A stretch of 64,000 nucleotides of DNA from Planctomycetota bacterium. Lineage in GTDB: Bacteria > Planctomycetota > UBA8742 > UBA2392. The notes under the pieces were generated by a model. It did not search any database and was not told the DNA's origin. It saw nothing but the letters and a program-made list of their open reading frames with translations. Within the stretch, counting starts at the first letter, position 1; every line of letters starts with the position of its first letter. Location: the NCBI GenBank assembly GCA_016712285.1, contig JADJRK010000001.1:682001-746000 (forward strand), in the 5' to 3' direction. Positions 34,214 through 41,569 of the stretch are shown here, piece by piece. The position numbers were made by a program, and so were the translations under genes.

Positions 34214-35353
34214 TCAGCGTTTCACGCGCACGTAGTACTTCACCAGGCCGGCGTCGGCGCGATTGTCGGGGTCGATGCCGCTTCCGAACCCGGTGTAGTC
34301 CACCAGCAGGTACACGTTGCCCGTGTAGCCCTTGGTGGCCAGATTCAGCTTCTGCATGTTGATGCGCTGCTCGTGCGCGACCAGCGGCGTTAGACCTCGC
34401 AGGTGTTTGGGGTAGGCTTGCTCGTAGCGATCAAACTCGTCTTCACTCAGCAGGTAGACATCTACGCCGAACGTCCGCTTCGAGTCCAGGCTTTCTGTCT
34501 CGATGGTCACTCGCAGCTCGTTGCCCTCGAAAAGCTCGATCGGCCCAAGATAGTCGCGATAGCCGGCGTGCAGCAGCGTCACGTCGTTCGTCACCGTCTC
34601 GCAGTCACTGTCAATTGCTTCAAACGGGCCTGGCCGCGGCTGGAATTCTTTGCCGACATGCCCGCCGCTCAGCCAGGTGTCGCCGTTGGGCTTGGCAATC
34701 ACCGTAAAGCCGGGCTCAAACGACTCGCGCAGCGCTGCGTTGCCGGCATTGCGCACGGCGGCTTTGAAAATCTGGCCAAGAATGTTGTCGATGTGCACGC
34801 ACTCGAAGTGCGCGCGGTCGATGGCGACGCATGTGAAGTACGCATAAGCCGCCCAGTCCTCCACCTTGAAGTCCACCTGGTAAGTGACGAAGGCTTTGCC
34901 CGTGAAGCGCACCCGGCCGCCGGTCTCATGCCAGAGCTCGCCTTCGCCGGCCAGGTCAACGGTGTAAATGCGACGCTTGGCTGCATCGGTGCTGTCGGCG
35001 TGGGGCTGGCGGATGTCTGCGGCATTGATGCGAAAGCGACCAACCACGTGGCCGTCGTCGTTGCGCAGTGGCAAACTCTTGCGCTCGGGTGTTTCTTTGT
35101 AATGCGCGACGACGTGCTCAATCAGTGCCGCGCGATATTGCTCGTTCTCGGGGTCGTTTATGAGCCCTTCGAACCAGTCGCGATAACGCAAGTCGGCTGC
35201 ACCGCTGATCACGGCCCACTGGTCGGTCACATGCAGATAGCCAGCACCTGCCAGCAAGGCGCCCATCACGACAGCCGCAAAGCCCATGCTGGCTTGGCCT
35301 CTGCGAGTCCGTAGCGGGCTGCCTGAGTCGTCCTTGGTACGCGAACGCGCCAT
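34214..35353 (-). CDS. Membrane-anchored extracytoplasmic protein of unknown function
   Basis: 379 residues from ATG 35353. A basic N-terminus (1-21) is followed by one hydrophobic helix at about 22-40 (ASMGFAAVVMGALLAGAGYL), then about 340 residues predicted outside the cytoplasm. Middle strands such as GGRVRFTGKAFVTYQVDFKV and ending strands such as VYLLVDYTGFGSGIDPDNRAD suggest a beta-rich fold. No family recognised. It lies 72 bases upstream of the sigma-fusion gene on the same strand and may belong to its transcript. Confidence 0.65.
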   Translation of the reverse strand: MARSRTKDDSGSPLRTRRGQASMGFAAVVMGALLAGAGYLHVTDQWAVISGAADLRYRDWFEGLINDPENEQYRAALIEHVVAHYKETPERKSLPLRNDDGHVVGRFRINAADIRQPHADSTDAAKRRIYTVDLAGEGELWHETGGRVRFTGKAFVTYQVDFKVEDWAAYAYFTCVAIDRAHFECVHIDNILGQIFKAAVRNAGNAALRESFEPGFTVIAKPNGDTWLSGGHVGKEFQPRPGPFEAIDSDCETVTNDVTLLHAGYRDYLGPIELFEGNELRVTIETESLDSKRTFGVDVYLLSEDEFDRYEQAYPKHLRGLTPLVAHEQRINMQKLNLATKGYTGNVYLLVDYTGFGSGIDPDNRADAGLVKYYVRVKR

Positions 35354-35394
35354 GGGTGGATTGTAACCCATGGCGCGCGGGATTGGAAAATCAG

Positions 35395-35610
35395 CTACTT
35401 CTTTGCGGCAGATTCTTCACTGGGCACGCAATGCACGCGTACGCCGCAGAACCTGACCGGCAGCCAAGTGCGCTTGAAGCGCGGGTGGCTGTATTCGGCG
35501 TGGATGTAGCGGTTGTCTTCTGCGTCGCGGCGGATCTCGAACCTGTCGAAGTACTGCTCGTACAGGTGCGCAAACTTGTCGCGAATGAAATCGTCAGACA
35601 GATCGGGCAC
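35395..35610 (-). CDS. Small conserved-looking protein of unknown function
   Basis: 71 residues from GTG 35610 with AGGAG eight bases upstream, which supports it as real despite its size. It is charged and aromatic-rich (DKFAHLYEQYFDRFEIRRD) and has two Cys near the end. No membrane segment or known motif. It sits between folE and the membrane-anchored gene on the same strand. Confidence 0.6.
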   Translation of the reverse strand: MPDLSDDFIRDKFAHLYEQYFDRFEIRRDAEDNRYIHAEYSHPRFKRTWLPVRFCGVRVHCVPSEESAAKK

Positions 35611-35655
35611 GGTGTGGTCTCCTGTCGCGGGAGTGTAGCTTGCGGCCCGCGGGGT

Positions 35656-36306
35656 TCAAATCGTCTCGCCGCGGATCATCTTGAACAGCTCGTTGCGCAG
35701 GCCCTGCTCTTCCTTGAACACGCCCGTCAGCGTGCGCGTCACTGTGGTGCTGCCTACCTTCTGGATGCCGCGCATCACCATGCACATGTGCGTGCACTCA
35801 AGCACCACGGCCACGCCGCGCGGCTTGACAGCTTCTTCCACGCCGCGGGCGATCTGGGTGGTCAACTGCTCCTGGATCTGCAGGCGGCGCGCATAAATCT
35901 CAGCAATACGCGGCAGCTTGCTGATGCCGATCACCTTGCCGTCGGGAATATACGCGATGTGCGCTTTGCCATAAAACGGCAGCATGTGATGTTCGCACAT
36001 GCTGAAGATGTCGATGTCCTTGACCAGCACGATGTCGTCGTTGTCGCTGTCAAAGATCGCGCCATTGACCACGTCTTCCAGCTTCTCTTGATAGCCCTTG
36101 GTCAGCCACTTGAGCGCCTGGTCAACGCGCGCGGGCGTGCGCTTGAGGCCTTCGCGGTCCGGGTCTTCGCCTAGGCCGCGCAGAATGCCCTTGACCATGC
36201 AGCCGAGGGGGTCGCCGGCCTTGACGTTGCCGACGTCAATGACGCCCTCCAATTCGGTTTCGGTGAGGTTTTCTTCAACAAGCGGGTCGTCAGAAAATGA
36301 GCTCAT
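35656..36306 (-). CDS. folE: GTP cyclohydrolase I
   Basis: 216 residues, the usual size for FolE, which converts GTP to dihydroneopterin triphosphate for folate. The zinc ligands are visible: Cys104 and His107 in FSMCEHHMLPF, and Cys175 in HMCMVMRGI. Core motifs GKAHIAYIPDGKVIGISKL and RLQIQEQLT are intact. The N-terminal 30 residues are acidic and variable. ATG 36306 has a GGAGAAAGG ribosome site. No other folate genes are nearby apart from the folate-dependent fmt 28 kb away. Confidence 0.96.
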   Translation of the reverse strand: MSSFSDDPLVEENLTETELEGVIDVGNVKAGDPLGCMVKGILRGLGEDPDREGLKRTPARVDQALKWLTKGYQEKLEDVVNGAIFDSDNDDIVLVKDIDIFSMCEHHMLPFYGKAHIAYIPDGKVIGISKLPRIAEIYARRLQIQEQLTTQIARGVEEAVKPRGVAVVLECTHMCMVMRGIQKVGSTTVTRTLTGVFKEEQGLRNELFKMIRGETI

Positions 36307-36503
36307 TGCAGCCTTTCTCCGTTTTCCTGCGGTGCAGGAGTGTCACGAAAGTGCCCCTGAGCGTGTTGCAAACCGGGTGTGCTGCCTCAGTTGCGTTCGC
36401 TGAAGGTCTGGATTAATCCACGGGAAACAACGCGTTACTAGACAAAAACACTCCAGATTTCTGTTATCTCCAACGCTATAGACTACTTGGGTGAACCACA
36501 AGC

Positions 36504-37937
36504 ATGTCAAAGCAGCACGCCTTTCCGATACTTCAGATCGACGGTGAACGCGACGCGCTGCTCGCGCCGTACCGCCATGCCGTGGCACACCTTGGCAACG
36601 CGATCATCCAGCCGGGCGACGAAAGCGCATTGAAGGCGCCCACCGTACGTGGCTCGGAACAGGCGCGAGTTACATTATGGGATGCTGCATTCGCGACGCT
36701 AGGGCTTCGTTGGGCCACCGAAGGCCTGAACAGCGTGACCGATGCTTTTCTGGCCGCCTTTGACGCTTCGGGCTACGTGCCGGCATCGCTCGACCTTGCC
36801 ACGGGCGGCGTCTCACCCGCTGACCGTGACCTCGCCCGGGTAGCCGCGCCGCTGGCGGCCATGGCCGAGTGGGAGCTGTTCAAGCTGCGCGGCAACCGTG
36901 AGCGGCTTGAGCACGCTTTCGACCTGCTGAAAACCGACTTTGACTATCGCGAGCACCACGCCCGTCGCCGCAGCGGGCTGGTATCGGGGGCAGCCGGCCC
37001 GTACTGCCTGCACGCAACGGGCCGCTTCATGCTGGGCGGGCGCGTGGTGCCCAGTTTGGCGTCCGGCGCAAGCTGGATTGACGCAAGCTGCATGTACGCC
37101 CTGAACGCCCGCGTACTGGCCGAAGTCGCCCGCACACTGGATCGCAAAGAAGAAGCCGGCGAACTTGAGTGGGCGCTGCGCGACGTTGCCGCAAAGGTCA
37201 ACGCCCGCATGTGGAATGAGGACGACGGCTGGTACTACGACCTGGATGAACACGGCGAGCCGCTGCCGATGAAGACACTGGCGGGCGTGTGGGCAATCCT
37301 GAGTGGCGTCGCACCGCGCAGCAGCAGTGACCGGATGGTACGCCGCCTGTCAGACCCGACGCAGTTCGAGCGCGCGCACCCGTGGTGCACCGTGGCTGCG
37401 AGCGAGGGTGACTACCGCCGCCGCGACGGGTTGCCGGTGGGGGTGGCGCGCGCGGATTTCAACTACGTGGTATGCGAGGCGCTGGCGGCAGCGCATCACT
37501 ACGCCGCGGCGTTCAAGGGCATCGAGCTGCACCTGCGCCGTGCGGGCAAGGTGCTGGCCGAAGTGGGCGAACTGTATCTGGCCTACGACCCTGACCGCGA
37601 CACGCCCGCGCCGCTGGGTGACGGCAGCAGCGGAGCCGATTCGCCGGTGGCGCTGGCGCTCGCGATTCAGAACACGCTTGGTGGATTGTTCGGGTTGCGG
37701 CCTCACGGCCAGCGCGCCGAGCTTGAGCTTGTGCCGCAGATTGAGGAACGCCACACGATCGAGAATCTCGCGTTCGCGTACGGGCTGATCAACATCGAAG
37801 TCGGCCAAGCCGACAAGTCGGGCGCAAGGCGCCGGCTGGACGTGATGTGCGACGTACCGTTCAAGCTGCGCGTACGCACCGGCGACAAAGCCACAGTCCA
37901 CGAGATTCAGCCCGGCCTGCACACCATCCACGCCTGA
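36504..37937 (+). CDS. Glycoside-hydrolase-like (alpha/alpha)6-barrel protein (GH63/GH37/MGH1-like)
   Basis: 477 residues, all-helical, with the pattern of an (alpha/alpha)6 toroid. WDAAFATLGLRWATEGL near residue 58, AGPYCLHATGRFML, SWIDASCMYALNARVLAEVA and RMWNEDDGWYYDLDEHGEP resemble trehalase/glucosidase families GH37 and GH63. No signal peptide, so it is probably cytosolic. The substrate cannot be named. The gene ends five bases before the end of the convergent parvulin gene. The upstream 197-base gap contains a 12-bp palindrome (TGGATTAATCCA, 36409-36420). Confidence 0.72.
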   Translation: MSKQHAFPILQIDGERDALLAPYRHAVAHLGNAIIQPGDESALKAPTVRGSEQARVTLWDAAFATLGLRWATEGLNSVTDAFLAAFDASGYVPASLDLATGGVSPADRDLARVAAPLAAMAEWELFKLRGNRERLEHAFDLLKTDFDYREHHARRRSGLVSGAAGPYCLHATGRFMLGGRVVPSLASGASWIDASCMYALNARVLAEVARTLDRKEEAGELEWALRDVAAKVNARMWNEDDGWYYDLDEHGEPLPMKTLAGVWAILSGVAPRSSSDRMVRRLSDPTQFERAHPWCTVAASEGDYRRRDGLPVGVARADFNYVVCEALAAAHHYAAAFKGIELHLRRAGKVLAEVGELYLAYDPDRDTPAPLGDGSSGADSPVALALAIQNTLGGLFGLRPHGQRAELELVPQIEERHTIENLAFAYGLINIEVGQADKSGARRRLDVMCDVPFKLRVRTGDKATVHEIQPGLHTIHA

Positions 37938-37942
37938 ATCGG

Positions 37943-38905
37943 CTACTCCAGGCGCTTGATGATGTGGTAGCCGAAGGGGCTGGTGTAGCGGTTGTAGGGC
38001 ACTATGCCGATCTCGTTGGGTTGCAGCCGCCACGCACCCTGCCAGAAGCCTTTCACCATGTTTTCGCGGTCGTCCATGGTCATGTCGTAGATGCCGGGTG
38101 CGCCGTCGTAGCTGGCTTCTTTCACCAGGGCACCAAAGTCGGCACCCGCGACCGCCTCGGCAAACAGCTCGGCGGCGCGTGCTTCGGCTTGGGCGGCATT
38201 GAGCGGCTTCAGTGCGTCAGTCGGCCCGGGCGCGTAGCGCCCTACCAGAATGTGCTGCACCTTCATGCGGGTGTCGGCTACTTCGGGGCGGGCCGCAAAG
38301 TCGGCGGCGGCTTTGCGCATCTCGGTGACTTGCTCGTTGGCAGCCGGCAGGTTGGCGGGGTTGTCGGCTTTCATCTCGTCATCCGTGAGGCGGCGCAGGA
38401 TGAAGTAGCCTTCTTCGCAATCGGTGCGGTGGTACTCGACGGCACTGACTTCGCCCGGCTTCAGGCGCCAGGCGGCGTTGCGCAGGTTGGGCGACATGGC
38501 GTCGTCCACGAGGACGGAGGGCCCGGTTTGTGCGGGGCTCTCGCGCAAGATCAGGAATGCACCCGGGCGTACGCCCAAGCGCGGGCCCTGCCACGAGTGC
38601 TGGTACACCAGCTTGTCAAAATCTTCGCCCGCCAGCGCCCTGGCCAGAACCTCGGCGGCCCGCTGCTCAGCCTGCGCCATCGTAAGCGTGATGCGCGACG
38701 GCAGCGATGAGTCCACGTTGACGCCAATGTGGATCTGCTGGACCTCGACCTGTTGCTCGCCGGTGTCGGCGCGGGAAAGCAACTCGACGGCCAGTTCACG
38801 CAATTTGCGTATCTCAGGGCTGGTCGGCGAAGGCGTGAATTCCGTGTTGTTGCCACTCCCGCAGGCGGAAATCAGAAGCAGCAGGAATGGAATCAACCGT
38901 TTCAT
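37943..38905 (-). CDS. Lipoprotein with two parvulin-type PPIase-like domains
   Basis: 320 residues from ATG 38905. Lipoprotein signal FLLLLISAC with Cys15. Two rotamase (PpiC/SurA-type) domains follow at about 52-173 and 215-320. Each opens with VQQIHIGV or VQHILVGR and has the A-x-x-RAAE-x-x-A-x-ALAGEDF helix; the second ends SPFGYHIIKRL, the classic parvulin finish. Family members assist folding of exported proteins. The ATG overlaps the TGA of the next parvulin gene upstream (ATGA), so the pair is translationally coupled. Confidence 0.82.
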   Translation of the reverse strand: MKRLIPFLLLLISACGSGNNTEFTPSPTSPEIRKLRELAVELLSRADTGEQQVEVQQIHIGVNVDSSLPSRITLTMAQAEQRAAEVLARALAGEDFDKLVYQHSWQGPRLGVRPGAFLILRESPAQTGPSVLVDDAMSPNLRNAAWRLKPGEVSAVEYHRTDCEEGYFILRRLTDDEMKADNPANLPAANEQVTEMRKAAADFAARPEVADTRMKVQHILVGRYAPGPTDALKPLNAAQAEARAAELFAEAVAGADFGALVKEASYDGAPGIYDMTMDDRENMVKGFWQGAWRLQPNEIGIVPYNRYTSPFGYHIIKRLE

Positions 38906-39408
38906 TTCACGCGCTTGATGATGTGCCAGCCGTAGGGGCTCTTGGTCGAATCGAAGGGCGCCACGCCATACTCGCCGACCTTGAGGCGCCAACCCACATC
39001 GCCGAACGCAGCCACCATACCCTTGCGCGGGTACAGGTTGTTGCCGGTGTCGCCTGGGCCTGACAGTACCATGCCGTAGATGCCCGGGTGCGCGTCGTCG
39101 GTGTGTTCCTTGACCATGGCATCGAACTCAGCGCCGCCCTTGATCTCTTTCCAAAGTTTGGCGGTAAGTTTCTCGGCGTCGTCGATGCTGCGTGTGACGC
39201 CGCCAATGCCGGCGCCCTTGTGGGCCACCAGCAGGTGCTGCACCGTGATCTGCGCCTCTTTGTGCTCAGGGCGCGCTGCAACTTCCTTGATGTCTTTGCG
39301 AAGGGTTTCCACTTCGATCTCCTTGGTACCTGAGTTTCCTGTTGCGGATGGGTTGCCTGCACACCCGACCAGCGTGCATAGCAGCAGAATCATGGCGAAA
39401 GTCTTCAT
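38902..39408 (-). CDS. Lipoprotein with one parvulin-type PPIase-like domain
   Basis: 168 residues. Lipoprotein signal MKTFAMILLLCTLVGC with Cys16. The mature part has one rotamase-like domain: TVQHLLVAHKG, a helix with KLTAKLWKEIKGGAEFDAMVKE, a glycine-rich loop, and the ending SPYGWHIIKRVK. It resembles the second domain of the coupled downstream lipoprotein, suggesting duplication. It lies nine bases downstream of truD. Confidence 0.82.
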   Translation of the reverse strand: MKTFAMILLLCTLVGCAGNPSATGNSGTKEIEVETLRKDIKEVAARPEHKEAQITVQHLLVAHKGAGIGGVTRSIDDAEKLTAKLWKEIKGGAEFDAMVKEHTDDAHPGIYGMVLSGPGDTGNNLYPRKGMVAAFGDVGWRLKVGEYGVAPFDSTKSPYGWHIIKRVK

Positions 39409-39417
39409 GGCTTCAAC

Positions 39418-40635
39418 TCAATCGTCATGGCTGGAAAACGCAAGGTCTTCACCTCTCTTTGTGATTTCGCGCAACAGCACTGTGGCATAGCAGCCTTTGG
39501 GCAAGCTGAAGCGCAGGGTCAGGTTTCCGTCGGCGTACTCCGTGTGTGTGTCGGCTGCGCGGAAGCGCAGGGGGCGGCGGTCGCCCTTCTGGCTCAGCCC
39601 GCGGCCTGCATCAAATGACTGTGGCGTCAGTTGCTCGGCAGCTAGGACCGCCGACTCAAGTTCAAGTTCGCGGCCCTGCGGCTGCAACATCTTGTGGCCA
39701 AAGATCGGCCCGGTGGGGGAGATTTCGAAGGCATCGGCGCGCGGCTGGTCGGCTGCGGCGTCGGTGACCAGGAAGTCGGCGCCGTTTTCCTTGCGGCAGA
39801 TGTCGCCGTTCCATACCCGGTCGTAGTCTTCAAAGCGCTGTTCCAGCACGCGGTTGAACAGCAGCGACTGCACGCTCGACACTTGCAGCAGTTTCAACTT
39901 CTGCGGCAACTTGCGCAGCGCCTTGTCGTTCGCGCCAAAGTCCAGCACCGCCTTTAACGCCGCGCGTTCGTTGTTCTGGCGGCGTGGCCACAGTTGCAGC
40001 GCAGCCGCCGGGCCGGCTTCCAGGTACGCCGCGCGGGCGTCGCGGGTTTCGGGATCGCGCTCGGTGCCCGGGTCGCCCAGCATCGTGTCGAAGTACCCCT
40101 GCCAGTCGGCGCGCAGGATTGCCAAGCCGCAGCGCGCATTGTCGCCCCGGCGGCCGAAGCGCTGGCTGTCGTACCAGTTGGGCACGCCCCGGCGCGCAAG
40201 CAGTTCAAGCGTGGCCGCGGCGTGGGGCACGTCGCCGGGTGCCACTTCGCGCATGACTATTTCGAAGGCGTTGCCCCGCAGATGCCCGCGCTTGAGCTTG
40301 TTGCCGTGGCGCGTGGTCTCAAGAACCTTCACGCGCGGCAAATCCAGCTGTTTGAACTTCTCGGGCGGCGTGTGCTCAAAGCTGAGCCATTGGCGAGTAA
40401 CGCCGCGGGCATCTTTCAGGCCCGCGGAGCCCACGTCGCGCTCTGGAAACTCAAGCGCCTGGCAGATGCGATGAATGGCCTCGAAGGTGCCGATGCCGCT
40501 TTTCTCGATGTGAACGAGCGTGTGGGTGCCGGTGCCGCTGAACTCATACAGCGGCAGCTCAAAGACCCGAAAGTCCTCGTTGGCAGCTTTGATCGTTCCT
40601 TTGCAGGCGGGAATGTCGGCAGATGCGAATTTCAT
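39418..40635 (-). CDS. truD: tRNA pseudouridine(13) synthase
   Basis: 405 residues. TruD isomerises U13 of several tRNAs. The catalytic Asp is Asp75 in SAGLKDARGVTRQW. Other family motifs are DFRVFELPLYEFSGTGTHTL at the start, HGNKLKRGHLRGNAFEI, PNWYDSQRFGRRGDN opening the TRUD insertion, and FSLPKGCYATVLLREI at the end. Length is slightly above the usual 350-400. It is probably co-transcribed with the two parvulin lipoproteins downstream. Confidence 0.94.
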   Translation of the reverse strand: MKFASADIPACKGTIKAANEDFRVFELPLYEFSGTGTHTLVHIEKSGIGTFEAIHRICQALEFPERDVGSAGLKDARGVTRQWLSFEHTPPEKFKQLDLPRVKVLETTRHGNKLKRGHLRGNAFEIVMREVAPGDVPHAAATLELLARRGVPNWYDSQRFGRRGDNARCGLAILRADWQGYFDTMLGDPGTERDPETRDARAAYLEAGPAAALQLWPRRQNNERAALKAVLDFGANDKALRKLPQKLKLLQVSSVQSLLFNRVLEQRFEDYDRVWNGDICRKENGADFLVTDAAADQPRADAFEISPTGPIFGHKMLQPQGRELELESAVLAAEQLTPQSFDAGRGLSQKGDRRPLRFRAADTHTEYADGNLTLRFSLPKGCYATVLLREITKRGEDLAFSSHDD

Positions 40636-40759
40636 GAGGCCTCAGGATTTCCGGACGTTGTAGCTGCTTCCGGGTTGGGCTCAAGGTTGCGGCTGCATAC
40701 TGCCGAAGTGACGGATGCGCCGAGTGCGCGTTTTGGGGGCATCCGAACCGGAGTTTGCC

Positions 40760-41407
40760 ATGGACCGCGGTGTGAAAATCGCCATCTTTATCGCCAGCAT
40801 TGTCAGCCTGAGCCTGGGCCTGATCTGGGACCAGGTACTCAGCAACGCGCGCGTTGCCGTGCAAGCCGAAGAAGTTGACGAGCTGGGGCCTGAAACCATG
40901 CAGGCCCTTGTAGGCCCGCCCGAAGTGTTGCGTGCCGAGACACCCCAGGACTTTGAAGCTGTGAAGCCGGTTGAGACGGCTGCTGAAAGTGATGCGACCG
41001 CGCAGCCTTCGCCGGCCGCTACGGCGCCACAGTGGACCGAGTACGTCATCCTCTCCGGCGATTCGTGGTGGAAGCTGGCGCACAACAAGTTCAAAGAGCG
41101 CGGGCTCGAGATTGCTGACTTGCAGGCTGCCAACCCCGGCGTTGAGCTAAAACCGGGCGTCAAACTGCGCATCCCGCCGTACAAGGGCGCCGGTGCGGTG
41201 GCATCCGGTCCTGTGGTTGCACAGCCGGCCGCGTCGCCAGCGCCGGTCAGCAGTGCCTCTGGCACAGAGTACATCGTGCAGGAAGGCGACTCCTGGTGGA
41301 AGATCGCCCACGAGCGCTTCAAGGGTCGGGGCTTGAGCAGTGAACAGGTAGAAGCCGCCAACCCGGGCGTAAGACTGCGTGCAGGCGCCAAGATCAAGAT
41401 CCCCTAG
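40760..41407 (+). CDS. Membrane-anchored protein with two LysM domains
   Basis: 215 residues from ATG 40760. One N-terminal hydrophobic helix at 5-23 is an uncleaved anchor or signal. A Pro/Ala/Glu-rich linker leads to LysM domains at about 94-140 and 169-215. Both have an unusual GDSWWKLA/GDSWWKIA in place of the common GD-T-L-x-x-I, and a NPGV...L-x-PG-x-x-L-x-IP ending. LysM domains bind peptidoglycan glycans, so the protein probably links the membrane to the cell wall. Confidence 0.86.
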   Translation: MDRGVKIAIFIASIVSLSLGLIWDQVLSNARVAVQAEEVDELGPETMQALVGPPEVLRAETPQDFEAVKPVETAAESDATAQPSPAATAPQWTEYVILSGDSWWKLAHNKFKERGLEIADLQAANPGVELKPGVKLRIPPYKGAGAVASGPVVAQPAASPAPVSSASGTEYIVQEGDSWWKIAHERFKGRGLSSEQVEAANPGVRLRAGAKIKIP

Positions 41408-41444
41408 ACTCACTGTGCGGGCAGCGCCAGAGCAGCCATAGCGG

Positions 41445-41472
41445 ACCATCGATGCACGTGTGCATCGATGGT
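41445..41472. promoter_or_regulatory. 28-bp near-perfect palindrome upstream of the BioF-like gene
   Basis: ACCATCGATGCAC and its exact complement are separated by GT, giving a 13-bp inverted repeat. It lies 97 bases before the BioF-like start. It could be an operator for a dimeric regulator, or a terminator hairpin of the LysM gene; the weak T content downstream (GCATTTG) makes the terminator reading less likely. Confidence 0.55.
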
Positions 41473-41569
41473 TGCATTTGAGGCCCTGACTCGGTGGCAC
41501 GGCGGTCACAATCGCGTGTCTGGTCAGGGGTGTGTCAATTCCCTAAACTGGTTCTTCCCAGGGGGAGAC

